A DNA stretch of 64,000 nt from Thalassomonas actiniarum (GCF_000948975.2 NZ_CP059735.1:4216001-4280000), one strand, 5' to 3'. Counted from the first letter of the stretch, positions 1 through 10,048 are shown. Made by a program: numbers and translations. Notes: generated by a model not told the origin, from the letters alone.

Positions 1-1070
1 TGGCCTCGGTACTGGCCCATGAAATCTCCCACGTCACCCAAAGGCATCTGGCCCGGCGCTTAGAGTCCCAAAGCCGGAGCCAGCCGTTAACGACCGCGGG
101 CATGATCTCCGGCGTATTGTTAACCCTGGTCAATCCCACGGTAGGTATGGCGGCGCTTTCCACCAGCATGGCGGCCCAACAACAGGCGGGCATTAACTAT
201 ACCCGCGGCAATGAAAAAGAAGCGGATCGCGTCGGTATCGCGCTGCTCGCCAACAGTGATTTTGATCCTCAGGCGGCGCCGCAATTTTTTGCCAAAATGG
301 CCGAGCAGTACCGCTATAAAAGCAAGCCGCCGGCCATGCTGTTAACCCATCCCCTGCCGGAGTCGCGTATCTCGGATGCCAGGCTAAGGGCACAGAACTT
401 TGCCCCGAACCCCCAGGCTCCTAAGCTCAGCTTTGAACTGGCCAAGGCAAGGATCCAGGCCAGGTATGAAGGTAATCCTAAGGATAATATCAAACACTTT
501 AACTACCTGATTGAAAAATCCAGGTACAAATTAAAGCCCGCCGCCGAATACGCCCTGGCGCTTTCTTATTTCGAAGACAAGCAATACCAGCAGGCAAAAA
601 CTATCCTTACCCGGTTATTTAAGCAAGATAAAACCAATTTGTTTTATGCCGACACCCTCAGCGATGTTTATATCCAGCTGAAAGAGTTTAAGCAAGGCAT
701 CAAGATGTTATCGGAATTAAACCTGTTAATGCCCAACAACCAGGTGGTGGCGCTCAACTATGCCAACCTGTTAATGGAGGCGAAAAAATATCAGCAGGCG
801 GCCGATATTCTCAATGACTTCCTGTTGGTGAAACCGGACAACTTCCTCGCCTATGACCTGCTAACCTCAGTCTACCGCCGACACGGAAAAACCGCCTTAA
901 TGCATGTTAACCGCGCCGAAACCCTGGCACTGCTGGGTAATTACCAGCGGGCCATCGATGAGCTGCAAACCGGTTATGAATTTGCCGACGGCAAACCTTT
1001 GGTACAAAAACGCATCAAGGCCAGGGTATTGCAGTTCCAGGAGCAGGAAAACAGCCTGAAACGCTTATAA
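1..1070 (+). CDS. bepA: BepA/YfgC-type M48 metalloprotease with TPR repeats, 5' truncated
   Basis: The reading frame is open from base 3, so the gene begins before the window. The visible part starts inside the protease core: HEISH, the HExxH zinc motif, lies at about bases 18-32. A downstream NEKEADRVG segment carries the expected third zinc ligand Glu. The C-terminal half is helical TPR-like repeats. BepA-family proteins are periplasmic proteases and chaperones that help assemble or degrade outer-membrane proteins such as LptD. An ArsC-like gene follows, the same association as yfgC-yfgD in enterics. The signal peptide is outside the window. Confidence 0.88.
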   Translation, partial: ASVLAHEISHVTQRHLARRLESQSRSQPLTTAGMISGVLLTLVNPTVGMAALSTSMAAQQQAGINYTRGNEKEADRVGIALLANSDFDPQAAPQFFAKMAEQYRYKSKPPAMLLTHPLPESRISDARLRAQNFAPNPQAPKLSFELAKARIQARYEGNPKDNIKHFNYLIEKSRYKLKPAAEYALALSYFEDKQYQQAKTILTRLFKQDKTNLFYADTLSDVYIQLKEFKQGIKMLSELNLLMPNNQVVALNYANLLMEAKKYQQAADILNDFLLVKPDNFLAYDLLTSVYRRHGKTALMHVNRAETLALLGNYQRAIDELQTGYEFADGKPLVQKRIKARVLQFQEQENSLKRL

Positions 1071-1165
1071 TCATCCGGATATATTAACGAATTAACCTTT
1101 ATGTCATAATGGCGTGTTATATAGCCATAAACATATTTATTGCAAAACCAAGAGATAAAAATTAA

Positions 1166-1507
1166 ATGTTAACGATTTACCATAACCCTCGCTGTTCAAA
1201 AAGCAGACAAACCTTAGCCCTGATCGAAGACGCCAAGGCAGAGGTCAATATTGTCGAATACCTGAAAACCCCGTTAACCGAAGTGCAGATCAAAGAGCTG
1301 ATGGCCCTGCTGTCGGTGCCTGCCATTGAGATGATGCGCACCAAGGAAGCGGAATTTAAAGAGCAAAACCTTAAAGGCGCCGACGAAGCGACCTTAGTTG
1401 CGGCGATGGCGGCCACCCCTAAACTGATCGAGCGTCCGATTGTCGTGGCAAACGATAAGGCGGTGATCGGCAGACCTCCTGAAAACGTACTGGCGCTGCT
1501 GCCTTAA
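1166..1507 (+). CDS. ArsC/YfgD-family arsenate reductase-like protein
   Basis: This 113-aa thioredoxin-fold protein has the family N-terminus, with NPRCSKSR placing the redox Cys near residue 10. A conserved RPIVV...AVIGRPPE segment lies near the C-terminus, typical of glutaredoxin-dependent ArsC proteins. No arsenic genes (arsB, acr3) are adjacent. It sits directly after the bepA homologue, as yfgD does in enterics. A general redox role is therefore as likely as arsenate reduction. The ATG start agrees with the family N-terminus. Confidence 0.88.
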   Translation: MLTIYHNPRCSKSRQTLALIEDAKAEVNIVEYLKTPLTEVQIKELMALLSVPAIEMMRTKEAEFKEQNLKGADEATLVAAMAATPKLIERPIVVANDKAVIGRPPENVLALLP

Positions 1508-1534
1508 AAAGGCCTTAGGTTTGTTTACAACACG

Positions 1535-1933
1535 ATGAAGAAACAACAAAGGTTTTCAACCCCAACGTTGAAAAAAATAGCCCTTAGCGGCTATTTTTCA
1601 TTACTGGTGCTGATGCCCCTGTGGCTGGTGGTATTAAACCCCAGCCAGGGATTAAGTCCGACATTATCCCTGGTGATGTTTACCCTGCCCCTGCTTTTTC
1701 CCATGAAAGGCTTATTGCAGGGTAATCCGTATACCTATGCCTGGTCGAACTTTATTGTCATGATCTATTATCTGCACAGCTTGACCACCTTATGGGTTTC
1801 CCCCGAAGATATGCTGTGGGCGGCACTGGAGTTTATCTTTGCCACTATGATGTTTCTTGGCGGCAGCTATTATGCCAAATATCGCGGTCAGGAATTAGGT
1901 CTGAGCATCAGGAAGAAAAAAGAACAAGAATAA
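1535..1933 (+). CDS. DUF2069-family inner-membrane protein
   Basis: This 132-aa protein has about four hydrophobic segments and a basic C-terminal tail (RKKKEQE). The central pattern, PLLFPMKGLLQGNPYTYAW, is typical of DUF2069, a small uncharacterised membrane family often next to arsC/yfgD-type genes in gammaproteobacteria. It begins 27 bases after the ArsC-like gene and is probably cotranscribed with it. No enzymatic motif is visible and the function is unknown. Confidence 0.8.
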   Translation: MKKQQRFSTPTLKKIALSGYFSLLVLMPLWLVVLNPSQGLSPTLSLVMFTLPLLFPMKGLLQGNPYTYAWSNFIVMIYYLHSLTTLWVSPEDMLWAALEFIFATMMFLGGSYYAKYRGQELGLSIRKKKEQE

Positions 1934-1998
1934 CCCTTTAGCTTGTTTTTAGTGAAGCAAAGGGATTATTAACCAAGTAAAAAAGTAAAGGATTAACC

Positions 1999-3924
1999 AT
2001 GAAACAATTGCTACTGCCTGTATTAGTCACATGCCTGTTAAGCGGGTGTAACGGCTCATCTTCTTCGGATAACAGCAGCAACGGATCGGGCTCGTTTGTT
2101 GACCAGGACAATTATCAGCAAAATTCGCTGGTCGCCTTTGATGAGAATATCAAAGTCAACCAGGCCGTGGATTTGTTTTTATATTATCCGGGCCAGTCCG
2201 TCAGCAATGTTTTATGGCAGCAAACCAGCGGTGAGCCGGTGACCTTGTTAAGCAACACCAGCAAGGCCATCGCCTTTACCCCGCTTACCCCGGGAAATTA
2301 CAGTTTCCAGGTCTCCTTTAACCTTAACGGTAATGTGCAAACCTTATCCCATAGCGTCAATGTCAGCGAAGCCGATAACTATATCAATGCCCGCCTCGGC
2401 CACGTGGTACAAGAAGGCAATAAAGTCTCCCTGCGCGCCGAAGTCGCCGCCGAGCTTGACAGCGCTAATATCCGCTGGCAACAAAAATCAGGCCCGAGCC
2501 TGAGCTTAACCGGCAGTTCGCTCACCGGGGATGTGGCGATCTTTTTTGACAGCCCAGAGGTGAGCCAGGATACTTTGATAGAATTTGATGTCTCGGTCAC
2601 ACAAAACGGCATCAGCTACCTCGATACCGTGGCAGTGTTAATTGAAGACAGCCCGGTTATCCCAAGTAATGCTTATTTTGAAGAGCGCCTGGCCAGTGTC
2701 TTTCCCTATCAGGCAAGCAGCGATTACGCCGATGACCTCGGACCTTGTCTTTATTCCAACCAGTTAAGCAGCTCCTGCACCTTAGGCCGCTTGCCCCTGA
2801 TAGGACAGCAAACCCCAAATCCCGAGATAGACGACATCATGGACAGGGTCCTGGTATCCCATGCCTGGATGGGCGACAGATTCCGGGAGTTTTTACAAAC
2901 CAAGGATCCCCATGGCGACTTTCGCAGCATGTTACAGGCCACCACAGGTATCGTGATCTCCTATGACATCCGCCCTTCTTTTTATTGGGCCGCCACCGGG
3001 GCAATTTACCTTGATGCCGATAATTTCTGGTTAACCGCCGATGAAAGAGACACCATCAACGCCGCACCGGATTATCGCAGCGATTTTGGCAAGGACCTAC
3101 AATTTGCCATGCCCTGGCGGTATATCAAAAATAACGATTATGCCAGCGAATCGGTTGGGGCCGACAGCCGGGAAAGCCGCAGCAGCCAGGACGGCTTATA
3201 CCGCTTAGCCGCCCTGATGTATCACGAGCTGACCCATGCCAATGATTTTTTCCCCAGCAGTGCATGGCACAGTTTTAATCTCAGTACCCGGATACTGGAT
3301 GCGGCTTTAGCCTCAAGCACCCAGTCGGACCAACTCGCCGTGGCCTACCCGCTGCAAAGCGACAATATGCGCGCCCTGGCCCAGGTCAGTTTCGGCGACG
3401 GTAATGCCAGCAACACGCAAAAAGCCTACACTCCTGCGGATGTCAGCGGATTTTTCAGCGCCGATCAGGCAACCGATTTCTATAACTATGCTTCCGAGCG
3501 GGAAGATTATGCCATGTTGTTCGAAGAGCTGATGATGTTCAGCCGCTACGACATAGTACGTGATGTCGCCGTCACCAATCAGCCTGCCGGCGAGATGATT
3601 TTCGCCGGCGACTATATCGTCAACTGGGGTCAAAGGGGACGGATCGGCGATGATGATATCAAACCCAGGGTCAGCTATGTCGCCCGCCGGGTGTTACCGG
3701 ACTTTGACGCCGATAGCGTGCTCAATAGCCTGCCCGCCCCCATAGCCATGACAGCAGGCAATAACTGGGTGGAAAACTTAGGCATCAGTCCGGCATCAAG
3801 AGTTACCCTGGAAAAAAACCTCAGCTTTGCCCAGACCCTGGAGCAGATTTCCCACCGGCAAGTGATCCGGCGCGAATATGTCAGGGCTTTACCTTATTAT
3901 GAAAAGCCCTTGCCTAAACACTAA
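1999..3924 (+). CDS. Large lipoprotein with Ig-like N-terminal region and HExxH metalloprotease-like motif
   Basis: The 641-aa product starts with a lipoprotein signal peptide (LLSGC, acylated Cys17) and then a Ser/Asn/Gly-rich linker. Residues about 40-220 look like two beta-sandwich (Ig/PKD-like) domains. The rest is a mixed domain with HELTH at residues 409-413, a possible zinc site, and a later acidic REDYAMLFEELMMF segment that could supply a further ligand. I do not recognise the family. It sits between DUF2069 and hda, which are close together in related genomes, so it may be an accessory insertion. A cell-surface protease is a reasonable guess; catalysis is not shown. Confidence 0.7.
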   Translation: MKQLLLPVLVTCLLSGCNGSSSSDNSSNGSGSFVDQDNYQQNSLVAFDENIKVNQAVDLFLYYPGQSVSNVLWQQTSGEPVTLLSNTSKAIAFTPLTPGNYSFQVSFNLNGNVQTLSHSVNVSEADNYINARLGHVVQEGNKVSLRAEVAAELDSANIRWQQKSGPSLSLTGSSLTGDVAIFFDSPEVSQDTLIEFDVSVTQNGISYLDTVAVLIEDSPVIPSNAYFEERLASVFPYQASSDYADDLGPCLYSNQLSSSCTLGRLPLIGQQTPNPEIDDIMDRVLVSHAWMGDRFREFLQTKDPHGDFRSMLQATTGIVISYDIRPSFYWAATGAIYLDADNFWLTADERDTINAAPDYRSDFGKDLQFAMPWRYIKNNDYASESVGADSRESRSSQDGLYRLAALMYHELTHANDFFPSSAWHSFNLSTRILDAALASSTQSDQLAVAYPLQSDNMRALAQVSFGDGNASNTQKAYTPADVSGFFSADQATDFYNYASEREDYAMLFEELMMFSRYDIVRDVAVTNQPAGEMIFAGDYIVNWGQRGRIGDDDIKPRVSYVARRVLPDFDADSVLNSLPAPIAMTAGNNWVENLGISPASRVTLEKNLSFAQTLEQISHRQVIRREYVRALPYYEKPLPKH

Positions 3925-3962
3925 GAGCCGAAGCGCTGAATTTAACGAACATTTAAGCACCG

Positions 3963-3982
3963 GCAGGGCATAAGTGCCCTGC
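3963..3982. terminator. Hairpin between convergent genes
   Basis: An 8-bp perfect stem (GCAGGGCA/TGCCCTGC, loop TAAG) lies between the lipoprotein gene and hda, which converge here. The T-tract is poor, so it may be a weak bidirectional terminator. Confidence 0.5.
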
Positions 3983-4042
3983 TGTTAAATTCGCGCTAAA
4001 AAAAGCCCAGATAAAAAATCCCCCCCTTAAGCTTGCTCTAGC

Positions 4043-4753
4043 TTATAAAAGGGTTTCTTTAATAAAAGGAATGGTAATTTTACGCTGCTCCCGGATAGAG
4101 GCCTTATCCAAAATATCCAGGGTTTTGATCAGAGAGCGCATATCCCGGCTTAACCGGTTGAGCAGAAATTTCACCACATCATCATGTAAGATCAACCCGC
4201 GCTGCAAGGCACGATATTGCAGCGCTTTGATTTTTTCTGCATCGGAAATCACTTTTATCTGCTCGGTATAACCCCAGCCGATGCGGGAGACAAGATCCGG
4301 TAAGGTAATGCCCAATTGCTGCGCACTCTGGTTACCCGTGATCAACAAGCGTTTATTCTGCTCCACCACGCGATTATATAAATCAAACACCGCCTGTTGC
4401 CAGATATCATCACCGGCAATAAGATGCAGATCGTCAAGACAAATCAAGTCAATTTGCTCCAGCCCGTCCAGCATTTCCACCGATAACAGCTTCAACTCGG
4501 AAAAAGACAGACACAGGGAAGATTTGCCAAGCAAGGCGGCATAAGCACTGCTGGCATGTAAAAGATGGGATTTGCCCACCCCGCCGAGACCAAACAGGTA
4601 AAAACCGTGGGGCTGGCTTTCCAGCGCCGATTTACCGTCGATAAAGTCCTGCAGCTGTTTCACCACCGCCTGGTTGGCTTCACTCTGGAAACTGTCAAAG
4701 TTTTCATCGTCGGGTAACTGCACCGCCAGTGCTAATTGGGCAACCTGCTTCAT
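4043..4753 (-). CDS. hda: Hda, DnaA regulatory inactivator homologue
   Basis: This 236-aa AAA+ protein is close in length to E. coli Hda (233 aa). It has a Walker A loop (GLGGVGKSH) near residue 55 and a Walker B (LICLDDLH) near residue 105. It lacks the DnaA N- and C-terminal DNA-binding domains. Hda, with DNA-loaded beta clamp, stimulates ATP hydrolysis by DnaA to prevent re-initiation. The N-terminal QLALAVQLPDDENFDSF region fits a clamp-binding peptide. Its ATG overlaps the stop of the upstream DUF2066 gene (ATGA), which suggests translational coupling. Confidence 0.93.
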   Translation of the reverse strand: MKQVAQLALAVQLPDDENFDSFQSEANQAVVKQLQDFIDGKSALESQPHGFYLFGLGGVGKSHLLHASSAYAALLGKSSLCLSFSELKLLSVEMLDGLEQIDLICLDDLHLIAGDDIWQQAVFDLYNRVVEQNKRLLITGNQSAQQLGITLPDLVSRIGWGYTEQIKVISDAEKIKALQYRALQRGLILHDDVVKFLLNRLSRDMRSLIKTLDILDKASIREQRKITIPFIKETLL

Positions 4754-5895
4754 GACTTACCCCAATAAAAAACCGGGACATCGTCCGGGCGAACTTCCGC
4801 CAGCGGATCTATATGCTGTTGCAGCAATTTATTAAGTTTAAGGGAAGCGAGCAGCGCCTGTTTACCACCAAGCAGACTCAGGCTGAACCTGCGGTTTGTG
4901 CCCCGGGCACTGACTAAACGCACCGACTGCACCGAAGATAACTTTTCCAGGAACTGCGACACCGCCATATAGGTTTGCAATGAGTCGACATTGGCGACAT
5001 CAAGCAGCAACTCGTTGTCCATAGAGGGCGACTGGGCATATCCCTGATAAATGGTCTGGGTGATCTCTGCCAGGGCCTGCTCAATCAGTTGTCCGGCATT
5101 GTTGCTCTGGCGCCGCTGACCAAAAACCTGTTTATCCGTCAGCAAACTCCAGTCCAGCACCAGGTTATTCTCCTGGCACAAGATACAGTCTTGTTCGTCA
5201 TCGCTTTGGGGGATTTGCGGCAACAGGCTGGAGTTGGAGACCCGGATCACCACTATCGCTTCCGGGTAATAACGGCTTGACGCGGCCCGCACCGGCTCGG
5301 CAAAGCGCCCCCAGATATCGGATATCCGGACTTGGCTGGCATCGGTTAAATCCATTAACGGCATGATCACCGGCAAGCCCCTTTGCCGGGCATAATCGGT
5401 AGCAATCCCAGGCAAAGGCGAGCGCGAGGAAGAAGATAAGATGCTGCGCGACAGCCCCTGCTCTTCAATCAACCACAATAACACCTGGGGACGTAAATTC
5501 CCCCATAAGGATAACTGCGCTTGCTGAAACAGGGCGTTTATCTTGTGCTCATCAAAAGTCGCCTGCAACACCAGCTTATTTTTAACCGGGTCATTTTTTG
5601 TGGAATAAGCCGCAAGGCGCTCATAAGTGTATTGGCTCAGGTATTGCTGGTGATTGGCCACCGCCTGTTTGACAACATCGTTATCCACTGCGGCTTCCTG
5701 ACCGGAAACTTTCACTATCACCGAGCGCAGCGCCTGCTTTAATGCACGGTTTCTTTCGGCTTTCGCCTGGGAGTTCACAGGCACCTTTGCCTGGTATAAA
5801 TCTTTGACTTCAACCGCATGAAGGGCGGCCGAACATAAAAAGGTCAAAAGCAGTGCGCAAAATCTAATCATATAAAGGAGACGAATCAATTTCAT
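4750..5895 (-). CDS. DUF2066-family exported protein
   Basis: The protein is about 381 aa from the ATG at 5895. A GTG at 5919 and an ATG at 5871 are in frame, and no strong ribosome binding site separates them. The N-terminus is a signal peptide ending near SAALHA. The body matches the DUF2066 pattern known next to hda and purM in gammaproteobacteria. A CILC pair lies in the middle of the protein. Function is unknown. It is upstream of and overlaps hda, and is divergent from purM. Confidence 0.8.
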   Translation of the reverse strand: MKLIRLLYMIRFCALLLTFLCSAALHAVEVKDLYQAKVPVNSQAKAERNRALKQALRSVIVKVSGQEAAVDNDVVKQAVANHQQYLSQYTYERLAAYSTKNDPVKNKLVLQATFDEHKINALFQQAQLSLWGNLRPQVLLWLIEEQGLSRSILSSSSRSPLPGIATDYARQRGLPVIMPLMDLTDASQVRISDIWGRFAEPVRAASSRYYPEAIVVIRVSNSSLLPQIPQSDDEQDCILCQENNLVLDWSLLTDKQVFGQRRQSNNAGQLIEQALAEITQTIYQGYAQSPSMDNELLLDVANVDSLQTYMAVSQFLEKLSSVQSVRLVSARGTNRRFSLSLLGGKQALLASLKLNKLLQQHIDPLAEVRPDDVPVFYWGKS

Positions 5896-6040
5896 ATTCA
5901 AGATCTTATCATATTGCACAGGAATTTTATCCCCTATTTATAACCTTGGGAAAATAATTTATTTTAATGATACTAACCTCCCGCCCACGCTGCTAGAATA
6001 TGCACCTTTAAAATCTGTCGGTTATTTTTTGAGGTTTCCC

Positions 6041-7087
6041 GTGAGCGAACAAAAACAGTCCTTAAGTTATAAAGATGCTGGTGTAGATATAGATGCAGGC
6101 AATGCATTGGTCGAAAACATTAAGGGGGCTGTTAAACGCACAACACGCCCTGAAGTAATGGGGGGTTTGGGGGGCTTCGGCTCAGTATGCCAACTACCTA
6201 CAGGTTATAAAGAGCCGGTACTGGTTGCCGGTACCGATGGCGTCGGTACTAAACTGCGCCTGGCAATCGATTTGGAAAAACATGATACCGTGGGCATCGA
6301 TCTGGTAGCCATGTGTGTCAACGACCTGATTGTTCAGGGCGCCGAGCCGTTATTCTTCCTTGATTATTACGCCACCGCCAAACTTGACGTTGACGTGGCC
6401 TCCAATGTGGTTAGCGGCATTGCCGAAGGCTGTATCCAGGCAGGTTGTGCCTTGGTCGGCGGTGAAACCGCTGAAATGCCGGGCATGTACCACAAAGGCG
6501 ATTACGACATCGCCGGTTTCTGTGTCGGTGTTGCGGAAAAGTCCCGCCTGCTTGACGGCAGCAAGGTTGCCGCAGGCGACCAGCTGATAGCCTTAGCCGC
6601 TTCGGGTCCTCATTCCAACGGTTATTCCCTGATTCGTAAAGTGCTGGAAGTGAACAACACAGACACCAATGAATTATTAGACGGCAAAGCCATCGGCGAG
6701 CATTTACTGACACCGACCAAAATCTATGTCAAATCTGTGCTGGCGCTATTAAAAGAAGTGGATGTCCATGCCCTGTCTCATATTACCGGCGGCGGTTTCT
6801 GGGAAAATATTCCCCGGGTATTACCCCAAAACACTAAGGCAGTGATCAACAAAGCCTCCTGGCAATGGCCGCAAATTTTCAACTGGCTGCAGGAAAAAGG
6901 CAATATCAGCGAACACGAAATGTACCGCACCTTTAACTGCGGCGTCGGCATGATCATCGCCGTACCAAGCGACAAACTTGAAGCCAGCTTAGACATCTTA
7001 AAGGCACAGGGTGAAAATGCCTGGCACATCGGCGCTATCGACAACGCAGCCGCCGATGAAGAACAAGTTGAAATGAACGAGGGCTAA
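6041..7087 (+). CDS. purM: Phosphoribosylformylglycinamidine cyclo-ligase (AIR synthetase)
   Basis: PurM closes the imidazole ring in de novo purine synthesis (FGAM + ATP to AIR). The sequence shows the N-terminal [14 protein letters not shown] motif, a glycine-rich GGLGGFG segment, [12 protein letters not shown] and [11 protein letters not shown], all diagnostic of PurM. From the GTG at 6041 the product is 348 aa, the usual length. This start is preferred over an in-frame TTG at 6029 because TTGAGG lies at a good distance before it. purN follows after 3 bases, forming the usual purMN operon. Confidence 0.97.
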   Translation: MSEQKQSLSYKDAGVDIDAGNALVENIKGAVKRTTRPEVMGGLGGFGSVCQLPTGYKEPVLVAGTDGVGTKLRLAIDLEKHDTVGIDLVAMCVNDLIVQGAEPLFFLDYYATAKLDVDVASNVVSGIAEGCIQAGCALVGGETAEMPGMYHKGDYDIAGFCVGVAEKSRLLDGSKVAAGDQLIALAASGPHSNGYSLIRKVLEVNNTDTNELLDGKAIGEHLLTPTKIYVKSVLALLKEVDVHALSHITGGGFWENIPRVLPQNTKAVINKASWQWPQIFNWLQEKGNISEHEMYRTFNCGVGMIIAVPSDKLEASLDILKAQGENAWHIGAIDNAAADEEQVEMNEG

Positions 7088-7090
7088 GGC

Positions 7091-7735
7091 ATGGGGAGTC
7101 GAATTCTGGTGTTAATTTCAGGCAGCGGCAGCAATTTGCAAGCCCTGCTTGATGCCAGCGGCGCCGATGATTATCCCGGTGAAGTGGTGGCGGTCATTTC
7201 CAATAAAGCAGACGCTTACGGTTTGACCCGGGCGGAAAATGCCGGTGTTGATGCCATCACTTTGTCCCATACCAGCTTTGACTCCAGGGAAGCCTATGAT
7301 CAGGCGTTAATTGAGAAAATTGACGCCTATCAGCCGGACCTGGTGGTATTGGCCGGTTTTATGCGGATCTTGACGCCGGGCTTTGTTCAACATTATTCTG
7401 GAAAATTATTGAACATTCATCCATCTTTGTTGCCCAAGTATCAGGGATTAAATACCCACCAACGCGCAATCGATGCCGGCGACAAGGAACATGGGGTCAG
7501 TGTCCATTTTGTTACCGAAGAGCTTGATGGCGGTCCGGTTATATTACAGGCAAAAGTTCCGGTGTTTCCCGGAGATGAAGCAAGTGATCTCGCCAGCCGT
7601 GTCCACGAACAGGAACATCGCATCTACCCCTTAGTGGTGAAATGGTTCTGCCAGCAGAGATTACGCATGTTAAATGATCAGGCGCTACTCGATAACCAGG
7701 TTTTACCTGTATCGGGTTACGCCAGCGATGAGTAA
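7091..7735 (+). CDS. purN: Phosphoribosylglycinamide formyltransferase (GAR transformylase)
   Basis: PurN transfers a formyl group from 10-formyl-THF to GAR in purine synthesis. The 214-aa protein has the LISGSGSNLQALLDA phosphate-binding start and AGFMRILTPGFV. It also has NIHPSLLPKYQGLNTHQRAI, with the catalytic Asn/His, and a conserved VHFVTEELDGGPVILQ segment. The gene starts 3 bases after purM. The C-terminal tail is slightly longer than in E. coli. Confidence 0.97.
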   Translation: MGSRILVLISGSGSNLQALLDASGADDYPGEVVAVISNKADAYGLTRAENAGVDAITLSHTSFDSREAYDQALIEKIDAYQPDLVVLAGFMRILTPGFVQHYSGKLLNIHPSLLPKYQGLNTHQRAIDAGDKEHGVSVHFVTEELDGGPVILQAKVPVFPGDEASDLASRVHEQEHRIYPLVVKWFCQQRLRMLNDQALLDNQVLPVSGYASDE

Positions 7736-7765
7736 TAAAAAGAACTAAGTTCAAGAGGTAGTAAC

Positions 7766-8545
7766 ATGTTGAAAAAATTATATCCTTTGTTTGTCGCGGC
7801 GCTTTGTCCGTCCTTTTCGGCCTTTGCCGGTGAGCCAACAACAAATGATATAGGAGTAAAACCTTTTACTGCCTCCTACAGCATTATTCATAAAGACGAT
7901 CCCGTGGGCACTGCCAGCCGCCAGCTAAGCTACCAGGATGATGGCAGCGCCCGCTATAGCTACAGTACAGATATTGAATGGCTGATCTTTTCTGATACCC
8001 GAAAAGAGTCATCCATTGTCCAAGTCAAAGATAACAAGGTTATCCCCCAACATTATAAGTACGACCGGGAAGGCACCGGCCGCGACAAGCATTATGAATG
8101 GCAGTATGACTTTGCCAATAACAGTGCTTTTGATGTGAAAGAGCAGCAGGCGATCAAGGCTGATTTCAGCCAGAACCTGCAGGATCCCCTGAGTTATCAT
8201 TTACAAAACCGCCTCAATTTATTGGCGCATCCAGAGCAAAAACATTTTGTCTATCCGGTGATCAAAAGCTCCGGAAAAATCAAGAATTATGTTTATCAGT
8301 ATGACGGCGAAGAAGAATTGCTCCTGCCCTACGGTTTAGTAAAAGCGGTAAAATTCAAACGGGAAGTGGTAGACAAGAAACGTATCACCTATGCCTGGTT
8401 TGCTCCTGAACTGGACTACCTGCTGGTAAAACTCTTTCAGGTGAAAGCCGGGGTTAAACAATTTGAAGCCCAGTTAACAGACTTAAAGGTCGAGGGTAAG
8501 GCAGTCACAGCCTCGCTACCTTCGAAAGAAAAGCAGCCTCATTAA
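7766..8545 (+). CDS. DUF3108-family exported protein
   Basis: This 259-aa protein has a signal peptide (cleavage probably after AFAG, residue about 22). Its DUF3108-like beta-rich body begins KPFTASYSIIHKDDPVGTASRQLSY. The family is often found after purN in gammaproteobacteria and is thought to form a periplasmic beta-structure; its function is not established. A strong hairpin terminator follows. Confidence 0.8.
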   Translation: MLKKLYPLFVAALCPSFSAFAGEPTTNDIGVKPFTASYSIIHKDDPVGTASRQLSYQDDGSARYSYSTDIEWLIFSDTRKESSIVQVKDNKVIPQHYKYDREGTGRDKHYEWQYDFANNSAFDVKEQQAIKADFSQNLQDPLSYHLQNRLNLLAHPEQKHFVYPVIKSSGKIKNYVYQYDGEEELLLPYGLVKAVKFKREVVDKKRITYAWFAPELDYLLVKLFQVKAGVKQFEAQLTDLKVEGKAVTASLPSKEKQPH

Positions 8546-8576
8546 TCTTGCTTACCGGTTTTAGCTGGCAGATTTC

Positions 8577-8604
8577 AGGGTAACGAACATTCGTTACCCT
8601 TTTT
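8577..8604. terminator. Bidirectional rho-independent terminator
   Basis: The stem AGGGTAACGAA/TTCGTTACCCT has a minimal loop, with T5 on the plus strand and an A-rich side that serves the minus strand. It separates the convergent DUF3108 and amidotransferase genes. Confidence 0.85.
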
Positions 8605-8612
8605 CGGGTTAA

Positions 8613-9422
8613 CTATTCCGTCTTGCTGGTTTCAGCTACCGCCATTTGCCCGCAAGCAACAGATTCCCCCAGACAAAAAAGTTGCCACTGCCCCGGCAAC
8701 ATTTTATGCCAGGTTTCATCATCCGTCAGCGGCTGGGTGGCAATCACCGTCACTATATCGTTATCACTGGTTTCCTGCTTAAAATCCACCAGCATTTCAG
8801 CATCGATCAAACTGGCGCTGCCAAAGGGTGCCCGGCGGGTGATCCAATGTAAATTATTCGAGCAAAAGGCAAACAGACTTTCACCGTCGGTGATAATGAC
8901 ATTAAACACCCCATATTGATTGATACACTCACTTAAGCTAGCAATAAAAGCAAATAACTCACAGGCTGGCGGCTGTTGGTCACCAAACTGGTAGTGGATT
9001 TGATCCAATATCCAGCAAAAGGCATGCTCACTGTCTGTAGTACCAACGGGTAAATGCAGCTTCACCGGGAAAGTTTCCATGAACCCCTTCAGCTGACCGT
9101 TATGGGCATAAGTCCAGTTCTTGCCCCACATTTGCCGGGTAAAGGGATGGGTATTTTCCAAACAGACGGCACCGGAATTGGCCTGACGGATATGACAAAT
9201 CACCGCTTCACTTTTGATAGGGTATTCCGTGACCAGCCGGGCAATGGGAGAGTGGGCGCTAGGCATAGGATCTTTAAAACTACGACAACCTTTGCCTTCA
9301 TAAAAAGTCACTCCCCAGCCGTCTTTATGGGGACCGGTATTACCGCCCCGCTGCATTAAGCCGGTAAAACTAAAACAAATATCCGTGGGGACGTTGGCAC
9401 TCATTGCCAAAAGCTCACACAT
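8613..9422 (-). CDS. Class II glutamine amidotransferase (YafJ-like)
   Basis: The mature N-terminus is MCELLAMSANVP, so the Ntn-type nucleophile is Cys2. The protein then shows QRGGNTGPHKDGWGVTFY, CHIRQANSG and ENTHPF...WTYAHNGQL, the class II amidotransferase glutamine-binding elements. At 269 aa it is a stand-alone GATase domain like YafJ. The synthase partner and substrate are unknown. It has its own upstream gap of about 220 bases. Confidence 0.88.
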   Translation of the reverse strand: MCELLAMSANVPTDICFSFTGLMQRGGNTGPHKDGWGVTFYEGKGCRSFKDPMPSAHSPIARLVTEYPIKSEAVICHIRQANSGAVCLENTHPFTRQMWGKNWTYAHNGQLKGFMETFPVKLHLPVGTTDSEHAFCWILDQIHYQFGDQQPPACELFAFIASLSECINQYGVFNVIITDGESLFAFCSNNLHWITRRAPFGSASLIDAEMLVDFKQETSDNDIVTVIATQPLTDDETWHKMLPGQWQLFCLGESVACGQMAVAETSKTE

Positions 9423-9640
9423 AAATTTACTACCCTTAAATGAATAAAACCTTCGAAATAAATAGCTGGTTAAGGCATTTTAACCGACCAATACCAGGCG
9501 CTTAGAATAATAGTAATTTACCCTGTTATGAGTGCAAGATCACCAGTAAAAAAATGAAGAGAAAATAAAAAGGAAATTTATGAGGTTAGCAGATTAAAAT
9601 GGCTGATGATTCATCCACCTTAATCTGCAGAAAGTCGTTG

Positions 9641-10048
9641 CTAGTCTTTAGGCACAAAACCGGCTTTTTGCAGATCTGCCGTCATGATTTCCAGCATCGC
9701 CTGCAAGCCGTTTAACGGCCTTAGCATCACTTCAAAATGCTCGATTTTCCCCTGTTCATTCCAGCGGATCATGTCTATACCTTTAATATTTTTTCCCGCC
9801 ACCATAGCGGAAAACTCCAGTACCACACTGTTACCGGAAATAAACTGACGGTGGTAGGTAAAGTCCTGAAAAATGCCCATCACGGTTTTTAAGATATAGG
9901 CAGTGATTTGCTTACCTTCTTTAGGTTTCCACACCGTGGGAGAATGAAACTCAACCTCATCCGCCAGGATATCATTTAATAGCGCCATATCCTGATGTTT
10001 AACCACGTCATGCCATTGCTGCAAGCAAGCTTCCATTTGTAAACTCAT
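9641..10048 (-). CDS. NTF2/SnoaL-like family protein
   Basis: This 135-aa single-domain protein has the cone-shaped alpha+beta fold pattern of SnoaL/NTF2-like proteins. It has an N-terminal helix (CLQQWHDVVKHQDMALLNDIL), a VEFHSPTVW strand, then RQFISGNSVVLEFSA and IDMIRWNEQGKIEHFEVMLRP. Families with this fold include isomerases, hydrolases and binding proteins, so no specific reaction can be assigned. It is flanked by gaps and is probably monocistronic. Confidence 0.72.
   Translation of the reverse strand: MSLQMEACLQQWHDVVKHQDMALLNDILADEVEFHSPTVWKPKEGKQITAYILKTVMGIFQDFTYHRQFISGNSVVLEFSAMVAGKNIKGIDMIRWNEQGKIEHFEVMLRPLNGLQAMLEIMTADLQKAGFVPKD

Noticed and set aside
1166..1507. Arsenic resistance operon together with the ArsR gene at 49597
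   Set aside because: The two genes are 48 kb apart, and neither has arsenite transporter or detoxification genes beside it.
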